Positions 1 through 9,202 of a DNA stretch of 35,788 bases are shown one piece after another. The notes beneath the pieces are model-generated. The model worked only from the letters and a program-made list of their open reading frames with translations, was not told the DNA's origin and made no database searches. This DNA is from Vallitalea sp. GTDB lineage: Bacteria; Bacillota; Clostridia; Lachnospirales; Vallitaleaceae. How positions within the stretch are numbered: the stretch's first letter is position 1; every line of letters begins with the position of its first letter. The DNA lies in the NCBI GenBank assembly GCA_025210235.1, contig JAOASG010000062.1, forward strand, positions 1 to 35,788, written 5' to 3'. A program made the position numbers and the translations under genes.

Positions 1-186
1 AAAGACTGGTTTATGACATTATTAGATTTAAAAGAATATATATGTATAAAAGAAAAAATGTTTAACGATTACTCTGATAGAAGAAACTGGAGTAAAATGA
101 TGATACATAATATTGCTAACGCAGGATTTTTCTCTTCTGATAGAACAATAGCACAATATAACGAAGATATTTGGAAATTGAAATAG
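1..186 (+). CDS. glgP: Glycogen/maltodextrin phosphorylase, C-terminal end only (partial)
   Basis: An open frame runs in from the left edge and stops at TAG 184-186, giving 61 residues. It contains [11 protein letters not shown] followed by a DIWK-like end, which matches the C-terminus of the complete glycogen phosphorylase at 9203-11581 ([17 protein letters not shown]). The family uses PLP to release glucose-1-phosphate from alpha-1,4-glucans. The catalytic part lies outside the window, so activity cannot be judged. It overlaps the ribosome-binding site of the downstream malQ, which implies one transcript. It is a paralog of the second phosphorylase, not a fragment of it. Confidence 0.88.
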   Translation, partial: KDWFMTLLDLKEYICIKEKMFNDYSDRRNWSKMMIHNIANAGFFSSDRTIAQYNEDIWKLK

Positions 187-197
187 GAGGCATATTA

Positions 198-1643
198 ATG
201 AGAAAAGCAGGAGCTTTATTACCAGTGGCATCACTTCCTTCTAATACTGGTATCGGGGATTTTGGAAAATATGCCTATGATTTTGTAGATAAACTTGAAG
301 TTATGGGAATGAAAATATGGCAGATATTACCTGTAAATCCTTTAGGGTATGGTAATTCGCCTTACCAACCTTATTCTTCTTTTGCAGGAGATGATATATA
401 TATAAATCTACAATTATTAAAAAATATGGGACTTATTAAAAGTACTATAAAACCATTTAATGAAAAAAGTATACAAATTCAATATAAAGAAGTAAGAGAG
501 TATAAGGAAAAGTATTTACGAGAAGCGTTTACAAATTTTACACCTGATGATAGATATACTGAATTTGTTGAAATGGATTGGGTCTATAAATACGCAGTAT
601 TTATAGCACTGAAAAGAGAAAATGGCTATAGGTGTTGGAATGAGTGGCCTAAGGAACATAGAGATTGGATTATAGATAAAAAGTTAAATATAAGTTTATA
701 TGAAGAAGAAATACAATATCAAATGTTTTTGCAGTATATATTTTATATACAATGGATGGAACTAAAAAAATATGCAAATACAAAAGGTATTAAAATCATG
801 GGAGACATACCAATTTACGTAGGTATAGATTCTTTAGATGTATGGTCAAATCAAAAATGTTTTTTATTAGATGATAAATCACAGCCTACGTATATTGCAG
901 GAGTACCACCAGATTATTTTAGTAATACTGGTCAAAGATGGGGAAATCCAATCTATGACTGGGAATACATAAAGGAAACAGATTTTAAGTTTTGGATAGA
1001 ACGATTAGCATATAATCAAAAACTATTTGATATTCTTCGAATTGATCATTTTCGCGCATTTGATACATATTGGAAAATTCCAGTAAGCTGTGAAACAGCA
1101 ATTGATGGAGAATGGGTAGAAGCTCCAGGATATGAATTATTCGATAAAGTATTAGAAACAATAAAAGACATAAAAATCGTTGTAGAAGACTTAGGAGATC
1201 TCAGACCAGAGGTTCTTAAACTTCGAGATCACTATAATTTTAAAGGAATGAAGATTGTTCAATTTTCATTTGATATAAATAACAATAGCTTTGAAGATAG
1301 GGAGAATATGATTATATACTCTGGAACTCATGATAATCAAACTATAAAAGGATGGTATCTATCGCAAACAATAGAAGAACAAAAAGCAATTAAAAAGTAT
1401 TTTACAAAGAATAATTATTGCTATGAGGATATATCTCATAATTTTATTTCGTACACATTAGATAATATTGCAGAGATTGCTATTATACCTGTTCAAGATA
1501 TTATTTGCCTTGGAGATAGTGGAAGAATTAATGTTCCAGGTACTGTCGGAAGTCCAAATTGGGAATGGAAGTTAGAAGATTTTAAAATGATTGAAGATAA
1601 TACGGAGTATATTAAAAATATGGTAAATAAAAGTAACCGATAA
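198..1643 (+). CDS. malQ: 4-alpha-glucanotransferase (amylomaltase, GH77), first copy
   Basis: The 481-residue protein has the GH77 signatures: an N-terminal LPSNTGIGDFG and WQILPVNP block, RIDHFRAFD near residue 278 (nucleophile Asp), VVEDLGDL near residue 328 (acid/base Glu) and GTHDN near residue 376. The enzyme transfers maltodextrin chains and releases glucose, in the cytoplasm. The frame is open from 171, but the start was set at ATG 198 because AGGAGG at 185-190 sits 7 bases before it and because the longer form would overlap the phosphorylase end. The upstream gene is a phosphorylase, so the two probably act in sequence on the same glucans. A second GH77 gene lies at 7717; the two differ clearly in sequence, so this is an old duplication or separate acquisition. 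Confidence 0.93.
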   Translation: MRKAGALLPVASLPSNTGIGDFGKYAYDFVDKLEVMGMKIWQILPVNPLGYGNSPYQPYSSFAGDDIYINLQLLKNMGLIKSTIKPFNEKSIQIQYKEVREYKEKYLREAFTNFTPDDRYTEFVEMDWVYKYAVFIALKRENGYRCWNEWPKEHRDWIIDKKLNISLYEEEIQYQMFLQYIFYIQWMELKKYANTKGIKIMGDIPIYVGIDSLDVWSNQKCFLLDDKSQPTYIAGVPPDYFSNTGQRWGNPIYDWEYIKETDFKFWIERLAYNQKLFDILRIDHFRAFDTYWKIPVSCETAIDGEWVEAPGYELFDKVLETIKDIKIVVEDLGDLRPEVLKLRDHYNFKGMKIVQFSFDINNNSFEDRENMIIYSGTHDNQTIKGWYLSQTIEEQKAIKKYFTKNNYCYEDISHNFISYTLDNIAEIAIIPVQDIICLGDSGRINVPGTVGSPNWEWKLEDFKMIEDNTEYIKNMVNKSNR

Positions 1644-1700
1644 AACATAGACGCCGTTATAGTATACATAAACTAATAATTATAATTGCTTAAGAATGTA

Positions 1701-1776
1701 AGAATAGTTTCCAGTAAATAAATTATATTAATTGGAAAACTTAAATTAATTTATTGGAAACTATTCTATTTGAACT
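1701..1776 (+). terminator. Long stem-loop terminator between malQ and the convergent regulator gene
   Basis: The arms 1701-1719 and 1749-1767 pair over 19 bases with one G-U pair, enclosing an AT-rich loop. A moderately T-rich stretch follows on the + strand (1768-1781). The position between two convergent genes suits a terminator for malQ; on the - strand the flank is poor in T, so use in that direction is less certain. Confidence 0.65.
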
Positions 1777-1793
1777 TTTATTATCTCTATATG

Positions 1794-3035
1794 TTAGGAA
1801 ATATATAATGCATCTTTATATCTTCTGTTATGTATATAGTAATCCTTAAGAAAGGATTTAAACACCTTATTTAGTTCAACTGATTTATGAATATTTTTTA
1901 TTATATTTAGTAATAAATGTTCACAAATATTATTATCTAAGTAATCATCATTTTCAATATAGAAACTATAAAAGTCATAAAATGCGTTAGCTAATTCTTT
2001 ATTTATTTGGTTAAGCGATGCGGGATTATTAAGCTCAGAAATTGATAATTGTAAACATTTTTTATCTTTGGTAGTAAAGTAGATTAAAGACTTAATAACA
2101 CTATCAGGAATTATCATTCTATGATCAAGCAAACCTTTATTTTTGTTAAGGTAGGCAAGAGAAGTTTTATAGTCATTTAATCTATAATATGACCATGCAA
2201 TCAAAGTGTTTAGGTGTTCAATGTTATGTTTATTACCAATTTTATATGCCATATTTATGGACTTTTTTAAATAATCTAATGCATCAATATAGTTATCTAA
2301 CATAAAATAAACTTCTGCAATTTTTGAGTAAGAATCCATAATACTTAATATATTACCTTCTGTAACATATAAATCTAAAGCTTTTTTTATACAGTCATAA
2401 GCTTTTATTGGATTGTTTTCTAAGGTATATGCATACGATAACCAAAAGTAACAATGTCCATTTTTATTATAATCAAGTGCTCTTAGTATATATTCCTTAC
2501 CTTTCGTTTTATTATCAAATATATTAAAAATATCTATGCCAACATAAAAATTATACAAAAATTTCTGCTTTGAAGTCAATAAATCGAAGGCTGAATATAA
2601 AAGGTTTTTAGTATCTTCAAATTTATTACGTTCAGAAGTAGAACAATATCTTGCTAATTTAGCTATATAATAATCTATAATAAGAGTAGAAGCAATATAT
2701 TCTTCTTCTTTAGCTTCTATTTGTTCAAAAAGCGTGTTAGTGAAATCATATTCATTAAAATTTAGATTATGAAAAAACTCTTCAAAAGCTTTCTTACCCT
2801 TTTCAATAAAAACTTCTGAATTATTAAATGATAAACCTAGTTTAGAAAAAATAATCGATATAACATCCTCACTAGGAATTAACTCCCCGTTTTCTATACG
2901 GCTAAGATATGATGGAACACAAATTCCTTTACATAAATTTTTTTGACTAATATTTTGGTTAATTCTATTTAATTTAATAATAGATCCTATTATTTTTTTA
3001 TTATGTTTGTTTGAATTGTCGTTCAACGGTGTCAA
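1794..3035 (-). CDS. XRE-family HTH regulator with TPR-like C-terminal region
   Basis: The 413-residue protein has an N-terminal XRE-type helix-turn-helix (about residues 15-70, with ISQKNLCKGICVPSYLSRIENG) followed by some 300 residues of helical repeats resembling tetratricopeptide repeats (for example NIEHLNTLIAWSYYRLNDYKTSLAYL). This layout is that of RNPP/Rgg-like and related regulators, which often bind a peptide or protein partner through the repeats. No peptide pheromone gene was seen beside it. It is transcribed away from the pullulanase gene, and the 278-base gap contains the likely promoters, so it may control that gene; this is inference. The start is a TTG; an in-frame TTG three codons later (3026) has better spacing from the AGGAAAGG at about 3037-3045, so either is possible. 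Confidence 0.8.
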   Translation of the reverse strand: MTPLNDNSNKHNKKIIGSIIKLNRINQNISQKNLCKGICVPSYLSRIENGELIPSEDVISIIFSKLGLSFNNSEVFIEKGKKAFEEFFHNLNFNEYDFTNTLFEQIEAKEEEYIASTLIIDYYIAKLARYCSTSERNKFEDTKNLLYSAFDLLTSKQKFLYNFYVGIDIFNIFDNKTKGKEYILRALDYNKNGHCYFWLSYAYTLENNPIKAYDCIKKALDLYVTEGNILSIMDSYSKIAEVYFMLDNYIDALDYLKKSINMAYKIGNKHNIEHLNTLIAWSYYRLNDYKTSLAYLNKNKGLLDHRMIIPDSVIKSLIYFTTKDKKCLQLSISELNNPASLNQINKELANAFYDFYSFYIENDDYLDNNICEHLLLNIIKNIHKSVELNKVFKSFLKDYYIHNRRYKDALYIS

Positions 3036-3205
3036 CCCTTTCCTTTAGACTTATTTTTAGACTATCATAATTGGTAAATATTATCAACTTAACAAGATAA
3101 TTTTTTAGCTTATTGGATTTTAAAATTGTGAAATTAAATATAAAATATATGTATTAAACGTTGATATATTACGGGTAATTCTCATTAATAATATTATTAG
3201 ATTTA

Positions 3206-3234
3206 TTGAAATAATAAATTGATACTGATAATAT
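3206..3234 (+). promoter_or_regulatory. Candidate sigma-A promoter for the pullulanase gene
   Basis: TTGAAA (3206-3211), a 17-base spacer and TAATAT (3229-3234), with TG one base before the -10, form an extended -10 type promoter about 80 bases ahead of the gene. In so AT-rich a region chance matches are common, hence modest confidence. Confidence 0.4.
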
Positions 3235-3313
3235 AAAATCATAGATAAATTATATTAAGATTATTTCGCAAAAAGTAAAGATGACAAAAATATATATGAG
3301 AGAAGGTATTTAA

Positions 3314-5230
3314 ATGATTAAACTTAGTGAGATAGATAGTAATTATTATTATGAAGGTAATGATCTAGGATATAGTTTCAATGATGATGTACATACGTTT
3401 AAAGTTTGGTCACCTTTGGCTACTGAGGTTAAATTATGTATATATAATCACTATGATACTAAAACGAACACTACGTATAAAATGGAAAAAAATGAAGTAG
3501 GTGTTTGGCAAGTTTTTATAAGGGAGGATATAAATGGAAAATATTATAATTTCTTAGTTAATATTGATGGAGTTAATAATGAAGTAGTTGATCCATATGC
3601 GAGGGCTCTTTCTATTAACGGAGAAAAAGGAGCTATAATAAAAATTGAACAATCGAATCCAGAAGGTTGGTTTGATCATAAAATATCAAAGATAACAAAA
3701 CCTACAGATGCCTGTATATATGAATTACATATAAGAGATTTATCAATAGATAATAATTCAGGAATTAAAAATAAAGGAAAGTTCCTAGGTATTTGTCAAG
3801 AAAATACAATAAGTAATGAAGGAGTTAAGACAGGGTTATCTCATATAAAAGATTTAGGGGTTACCCATGTTCAGCTTCTTCCTATATTTGATTATGGTAG
3901 TGTAGATGAAAGAAAATCTAGTCTTATGAGTGAATACGAAAATAGCAATGATTATAACTGGGGATATGATCCTATTAACTATAATGCTCCAGAAGGAAGT
4001 TACTCAACAAATCCATATAATCCGATAAATAGAATAAAAGAACTAAAAACAGCTATAAAAACATTACATGAAAACGGACTAGGGGTAATTATGGATGTGG
4101 TTTATAATCATATGTTGGACGTAAATAAATCTAGCTTTGATAAACTAATGCCAGGATATTACTTTAGATATGATGAAGAGGGAGTATTATGCAATGAATC
4201 TGGATGTGGCAATGCTATTGCTTCTGAAAATAAGATGGTTAGAAAATTTATTGTAGATTCTGTTAAGTTTTGGGCAACTGAATATAAACTAGATGGATTT
4301 AGGTTTGATTTAATGGGATTATTGGATGTTCAAACAATGAATGAAATAAAAAAAGAACTATATAAAATTAATCCAGCTATAATAATATTAGGTGAAGGAT
4401 GGAATATGGGTAATAGCTTACAAGATACCGAGAAAGCAATTCAGTTAAATGCCTATAAACTTAGAGACATAGCGTTTTTTAATGATGATATAAGAGATAC
4501 ACTTAGAGGAAGTTATTGTGATCTTAAGGAAAAAGGATTTTTGAACGGAGCAAATAATTTAGAATTAAAAGTGAAAAAAGGAATAGTTGGTGGTATTAAT
4601 TATTCTAACAATATTATAACATGGGGTGAGGTAGAACCAAATCAAGTAGTTAATTATATAGAATGTCATGATAATAACACTTTATATGATAGATTAAAAA
4701 TTAATGAACAAGATGAAGATAAGATAAAATATATGTCTAGATTGGGAATGAGTATTATATTATTATCTCAAGGGATACCATTTATTCATGCAGGACAAGA
4801 ATTTTTAAGGACAAAATATGGTGTTGAGAACTCATATAAATCAAATGATTCAATAAATAAACTCGATTGGAAAACAAAATACAATAATATGGATACAGTT
4901 AAGTATTGCAAGGGATTAATTAAACTAAGAAAGAATTGTAGTGCGTTTAGAATGGAAACTAGTGAAGAAATAAGGCAAAGTCTAAGGTTTATTGCAGCTC
5001 CAAATAACGCCGTTGCTTATATAATTGAAAAAGAAAATAGTTATGGACAATTTAATAAAATAATTGTAATACATAATGCTAATACAAATTCAATAAAAAT
5101 CAATACAAATATCAACTTAGATTGGAAAGTTGTAGTGAATAAGTATAAATCAGGAATAGAAACATTAAAAGTAAATTCAGGTAGTAAGTTCATAATAGAA
5201 GGGTTAGAAACTTTGGTAGCATATAATTAA
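3314..5230 (+). CDS. pulA: Type I pullulanase (GH13), cytoplasmic
   Basis: The 638-residue enzyme hydrolyses alpha-1,6 branch points of pullulan-type glucans and branched maltodextrins. The N-terminal about 100 residues (GYSFNDDVHTFKVWSPLATEV) look like a CBM48 beta-sandwich. The type I pullulanase signature YNWGYDP occurs near residue 214, and the four GH13 regions follow: VIMDVVYNH, DGFRFDLMG (nucleophile Asp), ILGEGWN (acid/base Glu) and YIECHDN. No signal peptide is present, so it acts inside the cell on imported dextrins or glycogen. GAGAGAAGG lies about 6-13 bases before ATG 3314. It forms its own unit, divergent from the XRE-TPR regulator and convergent with the GH133-like debranching gene. 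Confidence 0.95.
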   Translation: MIKLSEIDSNYYYEGNDLGYSFNDDVHTFKVWSPLATEVKLCIYNHYDTKTNTTYKMEKNEVGVWQVFIREDINGKYYNFLVNIDGVNNEVVDPYARALSINGEKGAIIKIEQSNPEGWFDHKISKITKPTDACIYELHIRDLSIDNNSGIKNKGKFLGICQENTISNEGVKTGLSHIKDLGVTHVQLLPIFDYGSVDERKSSLMSEYENSNDYNWGYDPINYNAPEGSYSTNPYNPINRIKELKTAIKTLHENGLGVIMDVVYNHMLDVNKSSFDKLMPGYYFRYDEEGVLCNESGCGNAIASENKMVRKFIVDSVKFWATEYKLDGFRFDLMGLLDVQTMNEIKKELYKINPAIIILGEGWNMGNSLQDTEKAIQLNAYKLRDIAFFNDDIRDTLRGSYCDLKEKGFLNGANNLELKVKKGIVGGINYSNNIITWGEVEPNQVVNYIECHDNNTLYDRLKINEQDEDKIKYMSRLGMSIILLSQGIPFIHAGQEFLRTKYGVENSYKSNDSINKLDWKTKYNNMDTVKYCKGLIKLRKNCSAFRMETSEEIRQSLRFIAAPNNAVAYIIEKENSYGQFNKIIVIHNANTNSIKINTNINLDWKVVVNKYKSGIETLKVNSGSKFIIEGLETLVAYN

Positions 5231-5243
5231 TCGAAAAAAGAGC

Positions 5244-5330
5244 GTTATATAATTAATTTTGTTTGCCTTACACATAGATTGATTGGTCAGAGCAAAATCA
5301 ATTATATAACACATTAAGTTTTTCTTTTTT
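5244..5330 (+). terminator. Structured terminator repeat, copy 1 (after the pullulanase gene)
   Basis: The arms 5244-5261 and 5293-5310 pair over 18 bases with one mismatch, followed by ATTAAGTTTTTCTTTTTT. The inner part keeps TTGCCTT and GTCAGAG, both found in the second copy at 17809-17885. On the - strand the flank ends GCTCTTTTTT, so it may terminate both convergent genes. Confidence 0.75.
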
Positions 5331-5339
5331 TTACTTTTT

Positions 5340-7289
5340 TCATTTTTTTAATTCCATAAATACTCTAAGTATCTCTGAAACGCTCCATGCCTGTGCAAAG
5401 CATCCTCTTGATTCATTAGGATATAGACCATCATAGATTTCAGGAAGTTGTCCTACACAGCCTTCTCTTAAAGCATCTTCAAAACAATTTAATTGTTCGA
5501 GTACTTTTTCCTTTGCTGATGTAGAGTAGTCGTTTACTTTTAAATAGGCAATAAAAAATCCTCCAAGTGGAAATGGCCATACTGTACCTTGATGATAAGA
5601 CATATCACGTTTATAATGGCTTCCGCTATACTCTTTAACAAATTGTCTATCATATTTACTTAGAGTCCTAAGCCCATAAGGAGTATATAATTCTGAATAA
5701 ACTTTATCTACTACTAGCTTTGATTTTTCTTTACTTAATGGATTAAAAGGTAGCATAATAGTCCATATCTGATTAGATCTTACTTGATAGTCATAATCGT
5801 TACCTGAAATAACATCTTTTAAACAATTTTCTTTTTCGTTCCAAAATTTTTCTTCAAAAGATTTTTTAACTTTTTTACTTATATCTTTATATTTTGAAAT
5901 ATCAATATTAAATTCTTTTCCAAAGAAAGTAACAATTTTTAAAGCATTATACCAAAAAGCATTTATTTCAACAGGCTTACCATGTCTAGCAGTAGGTAAG
6001 ATATTTTCATAGTTAACATCCATCCAAGTAACTTGGTCATACCCTTCTCCTGCATTTATTAAATAATCATCATCCATATATATATTAAAATCAGTTCCTT
6101 TTTCATACCATTCAATTATCTCTAACATGGGCTTAAAAGCCTCTTTTTTTACAAATTCAGTATCTTTGCTAGCACAGTAATATTCATAAATTGCATAAAT
6201 ATAAAGTAACGAAGCATCAACAGTATTATATAAAGGCTTAGATTCTCCTTCCGGAAATAAATTTGGCATTAAACCTTTTTGTAAGTGGCTGATAAAAGTT
6301 CTAAAAATATTCTTTGCGTCATCAAATCTTTTAGTAGCTATGCAACTGCCTAATACAGAAAACATAGTGTCTCTACCCCAGTCGGTAAACCAAGGATATC
6401 CTGCAATAATAGTTTTCCCATTTGTGGACTTACGATCACATAAAAATTGATCACTCGCTCTGACTAATGATTTAGCGATTTCATTAGAATAATCCGCATT
6501 TTTAAGTAATGTTTTTTGACGTGATATTTCATTTTTAATTAAAGTATTAATACTACTTGGTTTTTCTTTTTCTAATGAAAAAATTATTTCGTAGCATTGC
6601 TTTTCTTTTGCACCACATTCATAAAAATAAGATAAATACATTGTTCCTGAGCCTACGGAATTACGCCCGTCTACAGAGTCATATGAGTAATAGTAGTCGT
6701 TTTCAAAAGATGGTGAATACTCTTTTTTAAATGCGTAATTAGAATAAATATTTAATGTTATATTATTTGCTGTAATCGTATTATTACTAATTTTGTAGTT
6801 AAAAGGAGTCGATAGAATTTCACCAATATTTGCAAATTGAAATATTGGAATAAGCTCTAATTTAACTTTTTTATTACTGTTGTTATTAACAATATATCTA
6901 ATACCTAGTGTATTCTTACCATATTCGTAGACAATAGTTTTCTTAATTTCAACACCATCATAGAAATAAGTCCACCTAGGTAAGTATTCAAAAGTAAACG
7001 AATGTAAGTAATTAAACCCATGTTTATTTTTAGTGTAATTAACATATTCTTGAGAACTAAGAGTAATCTTATCATCACCTATATGTAGAATTTCCTCTAA
7101 TTTACTAATTATATTTTTACGATGATTAGGGGCTTTAGTACATGCCATAAATAATGAGTGATCATTTCTTGTAACTGAATTTATGATGGTTGTGCTTGAA
7201 AAGCCACCTAATCCATTTGTTAATAGATAAGAGTATTCTTGGCCTCTTTGCATAGTTTTAAAGTCATTTCTTCCATATCTAAATATCAT
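5340..7289 (-). CDS. Glycogen debranching enzyme / amylo-alpha-1,6-glucosidase (GH133-type)
   Basis: The 649-residue protein starts with a GDE N-terminal domain (YLLTNGLGGFSSTTI and the TRNDHSLFMA block) and continues into the (alpha/alpha)6-barrel amylo-alpha-1,6-glucosidase domain, recognisable by GYPWFTDWGRDTMFSVLG, WMDVNYE, KPVEINAFWYNAL and YHQGTVWPFPLGGFF. The family releases glucose from alpha-1,6 branch stubs left by phosphorylase. There is no signal peptide. The gene converges on the pullulanase gene and diverges from the second malQ, so it is transcribed alone. AAGGA lies about 10 bases before ATG 7289. Having both this enzyme and pullulanase gives the cell two distinct debranching routes. 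Confidence 0.92.
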   Translation of the reverse strand: MIFRYGRNDFKTMQRGQEYSYLLTNGLGGFSSTTIINSVTRNDHSLFMACTKAPNHRKNIISKLEEILHIGDDKITLSSQEYVNYTKNKHGFNYLHSFTFEYLPRWTYFYDGVEIKKTIVYEYGKNTLGIRYIVNNNSNKKVKLELIPIFQFANIGEILSTPFNYKISNNTITANNITLNIYSNYAFKKEYSPSFENDYYYSYDSVDGRNSVGSGTMYLSYFYECGAKEKQCYEIIFSLEKEKPSSINTLIKNEISRQKTLLKNADYSNEIAKSLVRASDQFLCDRKSTNGKTIIAGYPWFTDWGRDTMFSVLGSCIATKRFDDAKNIFRTFISHLQKGLMPNLFPEGESKPLYNTVDASLLYIYAIYEYYCASKDTEFVKKEAFKPMLEIIEWYEKGTDFNIYMDDDYLINAGEGYDQVTWMDVNYENILPTARHGKPVEINAFWYNALKIVTFFGKEFNIDISKYKDISKKVKKSFEEKFWNEKENCLKDVISGNDYDYQVRSNQIWTIMLPFNPLSKEKSKLVVDKVYSELYTPYGLRTLSKYDRQFVKEYSGSHYKRDMSYHQGTVWPFPLGGFFIAYLKVNDYSTSAKEKVLEQLNCFEDALREGCVGQLPEIYDGLYPNESRGCFAQAWSVSEILRVFMELKK

Positions 7290-7308
7290 TTTATACGCAT
7301 CCTTACTG

Positions 7309-7355
7309 TAATTAGTTTAGGTATGTAGTTTCGCAATTACTTAATTAGTTTAGGT
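7309..7355. repeat. 14-bp direct repeat flanking a dispersed-repeat fragment
   Basis: TAATTAGTTTAGGT occurs at 7309-7322 and again at 7342-7355, 33 bases apart. Between them is TAGTTTCGCAATTACTTAA (7326-7344), which also forms the right end of the inverted-repeat element at 27399-27511. The block lies in the 5' untranslated region of the debranching enzyme gene. It may be a remnant of a small mobile element or a pair of protein-binding sites. Confidence 0.6.
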
Positions 7356-7392
7356 TAAGTAATTTGTGGATAAGCTACTTAAATTTTGTCTT

Positions 7393-7421
7393 ACTGTATC
7401 AAAAAAACAACTTAAAGTCAA
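7393..7421 (-). promoter_or_regulatory. Candidate promoter of the debranching enzyme gene
   Basis: Read on the - strand: TTGACT (7421-7416), 17 bases, TACAGT (7398-7393). This predicts a 5' leader of about 95 bases that carries the repeat fragment at 7309-7355. Confidence 0.5.
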
Positions 7422-7594
7422 TACATGTATTATTAGTCATTTTTGTTGTGAAATTATACTAAGATGATTTAATGTTGATAGAATCAGTAGTATAAAACAC
7501 ACAATGATAATTAGTTTGATAGTGAAAAATCATGTGAGAAATATACTAAAAAAAATATGGCTTTAAGACAAAGAATACTGTCTGATTTCACATC

Positions 7595-7632
7595 TGCAAA
7601 CGGTTGACTATAAAAATCTAGGGTGCTATAAT
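7595..7632 (+). promoter_or_regulatory. Promoter of the maltodextrin operon with a LacI-family-like operator
   Basis: TTGACT (7604-7609), exactly 17 bases, and a perfect TATAAT (7627-7632) make the best sigma-A promoter in the window. TGCAAACGGTTGAC (7595-7608) overlaps the -35 and resembles operators of LacI-family regulators such as MalR (GCAAACGTTTGC core) or a degenerate CcpA cre site. Repression or catabolite control of malQ-glgP and perhaps of the transporter genes is inferred. No LacI-family gene is in the window. Confidence 0.6.
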
Positions 7633-7716
7633 TTGCCTTAATGTATTACATAAATAACTTATTTCTAGAAAATGTTTTAATTAATACAAATAATTGCATA
7701 AGAGGTAAAGCTAACT

Positions 7717-9189
7717 ATGAGAAGAAGTGGTGTAATTCTACCAATATTTTCATTACCTTCTAACTATGGAATAGGGAGTCTAGGGAAGGAAGCTTATAAT
7801 TTTGTTGATTTCTTAGTGAAGGCAAAACAAAGTTATTGGCAAATATTACCTATAGGGCCAACGAGTTATGGTGATTCCCCATATCAGTCATTTTCTACTT
7901 TTGCAGGAAATCCTTATTTCATTGATTTAGATTCATTGATTGATGATGGCATATTAGAAAAAAATGACGTAGAAAAATATAGTTATGGTATGAGTGAAAA
8001 TTATATAGATTATGGTACTATGTATAAAAATAGATTTGGAATTTTAAGAATAGCGTATAATACGGCATATTTAAGATATGAAAAAGGTATTAGAAAGTTT
8101 AGAGAAGACAATAAGGAATGGATAGAAGATTATGCTCTTTTCATGGCAATTAAAAATTACTTTAAAGATGTTGCTTGGAAAGAATGGGATAATGATATAA
8201 AACATAGAAAACCTGAAGCAATTAAGAGATATACTAATTTACTAAAAGATGATATTGAATTTTATATATTTCTTCAATATTTATTCTATAAACAATGGAT
8301 TAAGTTGAAAGATTATGCAAACAAAAAAGGAATAGGAATTATTGGAGATATACCTATTTATGTTGCTGAAGATAGTGTGGATATATGGGCAAATCCAGAG
8401 TACTTTTTATTGGATAAAAAGTTAAATCCTATAAAAGTAGCAGGATGTCCACCAGATGCATTTTCTAGTACAGGGCAGCTATGGGGGAATCCAGTTTACA
8501 ATTGGGAGACATTAAAAGCTACCAATTATAAATGGTGGGTAGATAGAATAAAAGGGACACTTAATATATTTGATGTTATTAGGATTGATCATTTTAGAGG
8601 ATTACAAGATTATTGGGCAGTGCCTTATGGAGATAAAACTGCAATAAATGGAAAGTGGGATAAAGGACCAGGAATTGATTTGTTTAATGTAATCAAAGAA
8701 GAACTTGGAGATTTAAATATTATTGCAGAGGATTTAGGATATCTTACTAATGATGTGCGAGAATTATTAAATAAAACAGGATATCCTGGCATGAAAGTTT
8801 TACAATTTGCTTTTGATCCAAGTGGGCAAAGTGAATATTTGCCACATAATTACTGTAAAAATTCTGTAGTTTATACAGGAACACATGATAATGATACGAT
8901 AAAGGGTTGGTTTAATTCATTAAGAGAAGATGAAAAAGACTTCTGTAAAAGATATACCGGAGTAAAAGGTGAAAATGATAACTGGATATTAATTAAAAGT
9001 ATAATAAGTAGTTCATCTAATCTTACTATTATGCAGATGCAAGATCTATTAAATAAAGGTAGTGAAGCAAGAATTAACATACCATCAACAATAGGGAAAA
9101 ATTGGAGATGGAGAATGTCAAAATCTGATATGAGAAGTGATATATCATTAAGACTTGCTGAGTTGACTCAAACATACGGTAGATATTAA
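7717..9189 (+). CDS. malQ: 4-alpha-glucanotransferase (amylomaltase, GH77), second copy
   Basis: The 490-residue GH77 enzyme has LPSNYGIGSLG at the N-terminus, VIRIDHFRGLQDYW with the nucleophile Asp near residue 294, IIAEDLGYLT with the acid/base Glu near residue 341, GTHDNDT near residue 389 and SEARINIPST near the end. It disproportionates maltodextrins imported by the ABC system encoded downstream. AGAGGTAA lies before ATG 7717. It is the first gene after the strong promoter at 7604-7632, and glgP follows after 13 bases, so they form one operon. Its gene order (malQ then glgP) is the reverse of the glgP-malQ pair at the left edge. Confidence 0.96.
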   Translation: MRRSGVILPIFSLPSNYGIGSLGKEAYNFVDFLVKAKQSYWQILPIGPTSYGDSPYQSFSTFAGNPYFIDLDSLIDDGILEKNDVEKYSYGMSENYIDYGTMYKNRFGILRIAYNTAYLRYEKGIRKFREDNKEWIEDYALFMAIKNYFKDVAWKEWDNDIKHRKPEAIKRYTNLLKDDIEFYIFLQYLFYKQWIKLKDYANKKGIGIIGDIPIYVAEDSVDIWANPEYFLLDKKLNPIKVAGCPPDAFSSTGQLWGNPVYNWETLKATNYKWWVDRIKGTLNIFDVIRIDHFRGLQDYWAVPYGDKTAINGKWDKGPGIDLFNVIKEELGDLNIIAEDLGYLTNDVRELLNKTGYPGMKVLQFAFDPSGQSEYLPHNYCKNSVVYTGTHDNDTIKGWFNSLREDEKDFCKRYTGVKGENDNWILIKSIISSSSNLTIMQMQDLLNKGSEARINIPSTIGKNWRWRMSKSDMRSDISLRLAELTQTYGRY

Positions 9190-9202
9190 AGGAGTGATTT
9201 TG

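Noticed and set aside
28..234. Open reading frame on the - strand over the phosphorylase end
   Set aside because: It lies opposite the coding end of glgP and the start of malQ, has no ribosome site, and its product looks like random hydrophobic sequence.
3151..3164. TTAAACGTTGAT as a second LacI-family operator before the pullulanase gene
   Set aside because: Only the AAACGTT core fits; the outer positions do not match a cre or MalR pattern, and AT-rich DNA yields such cores by chance.
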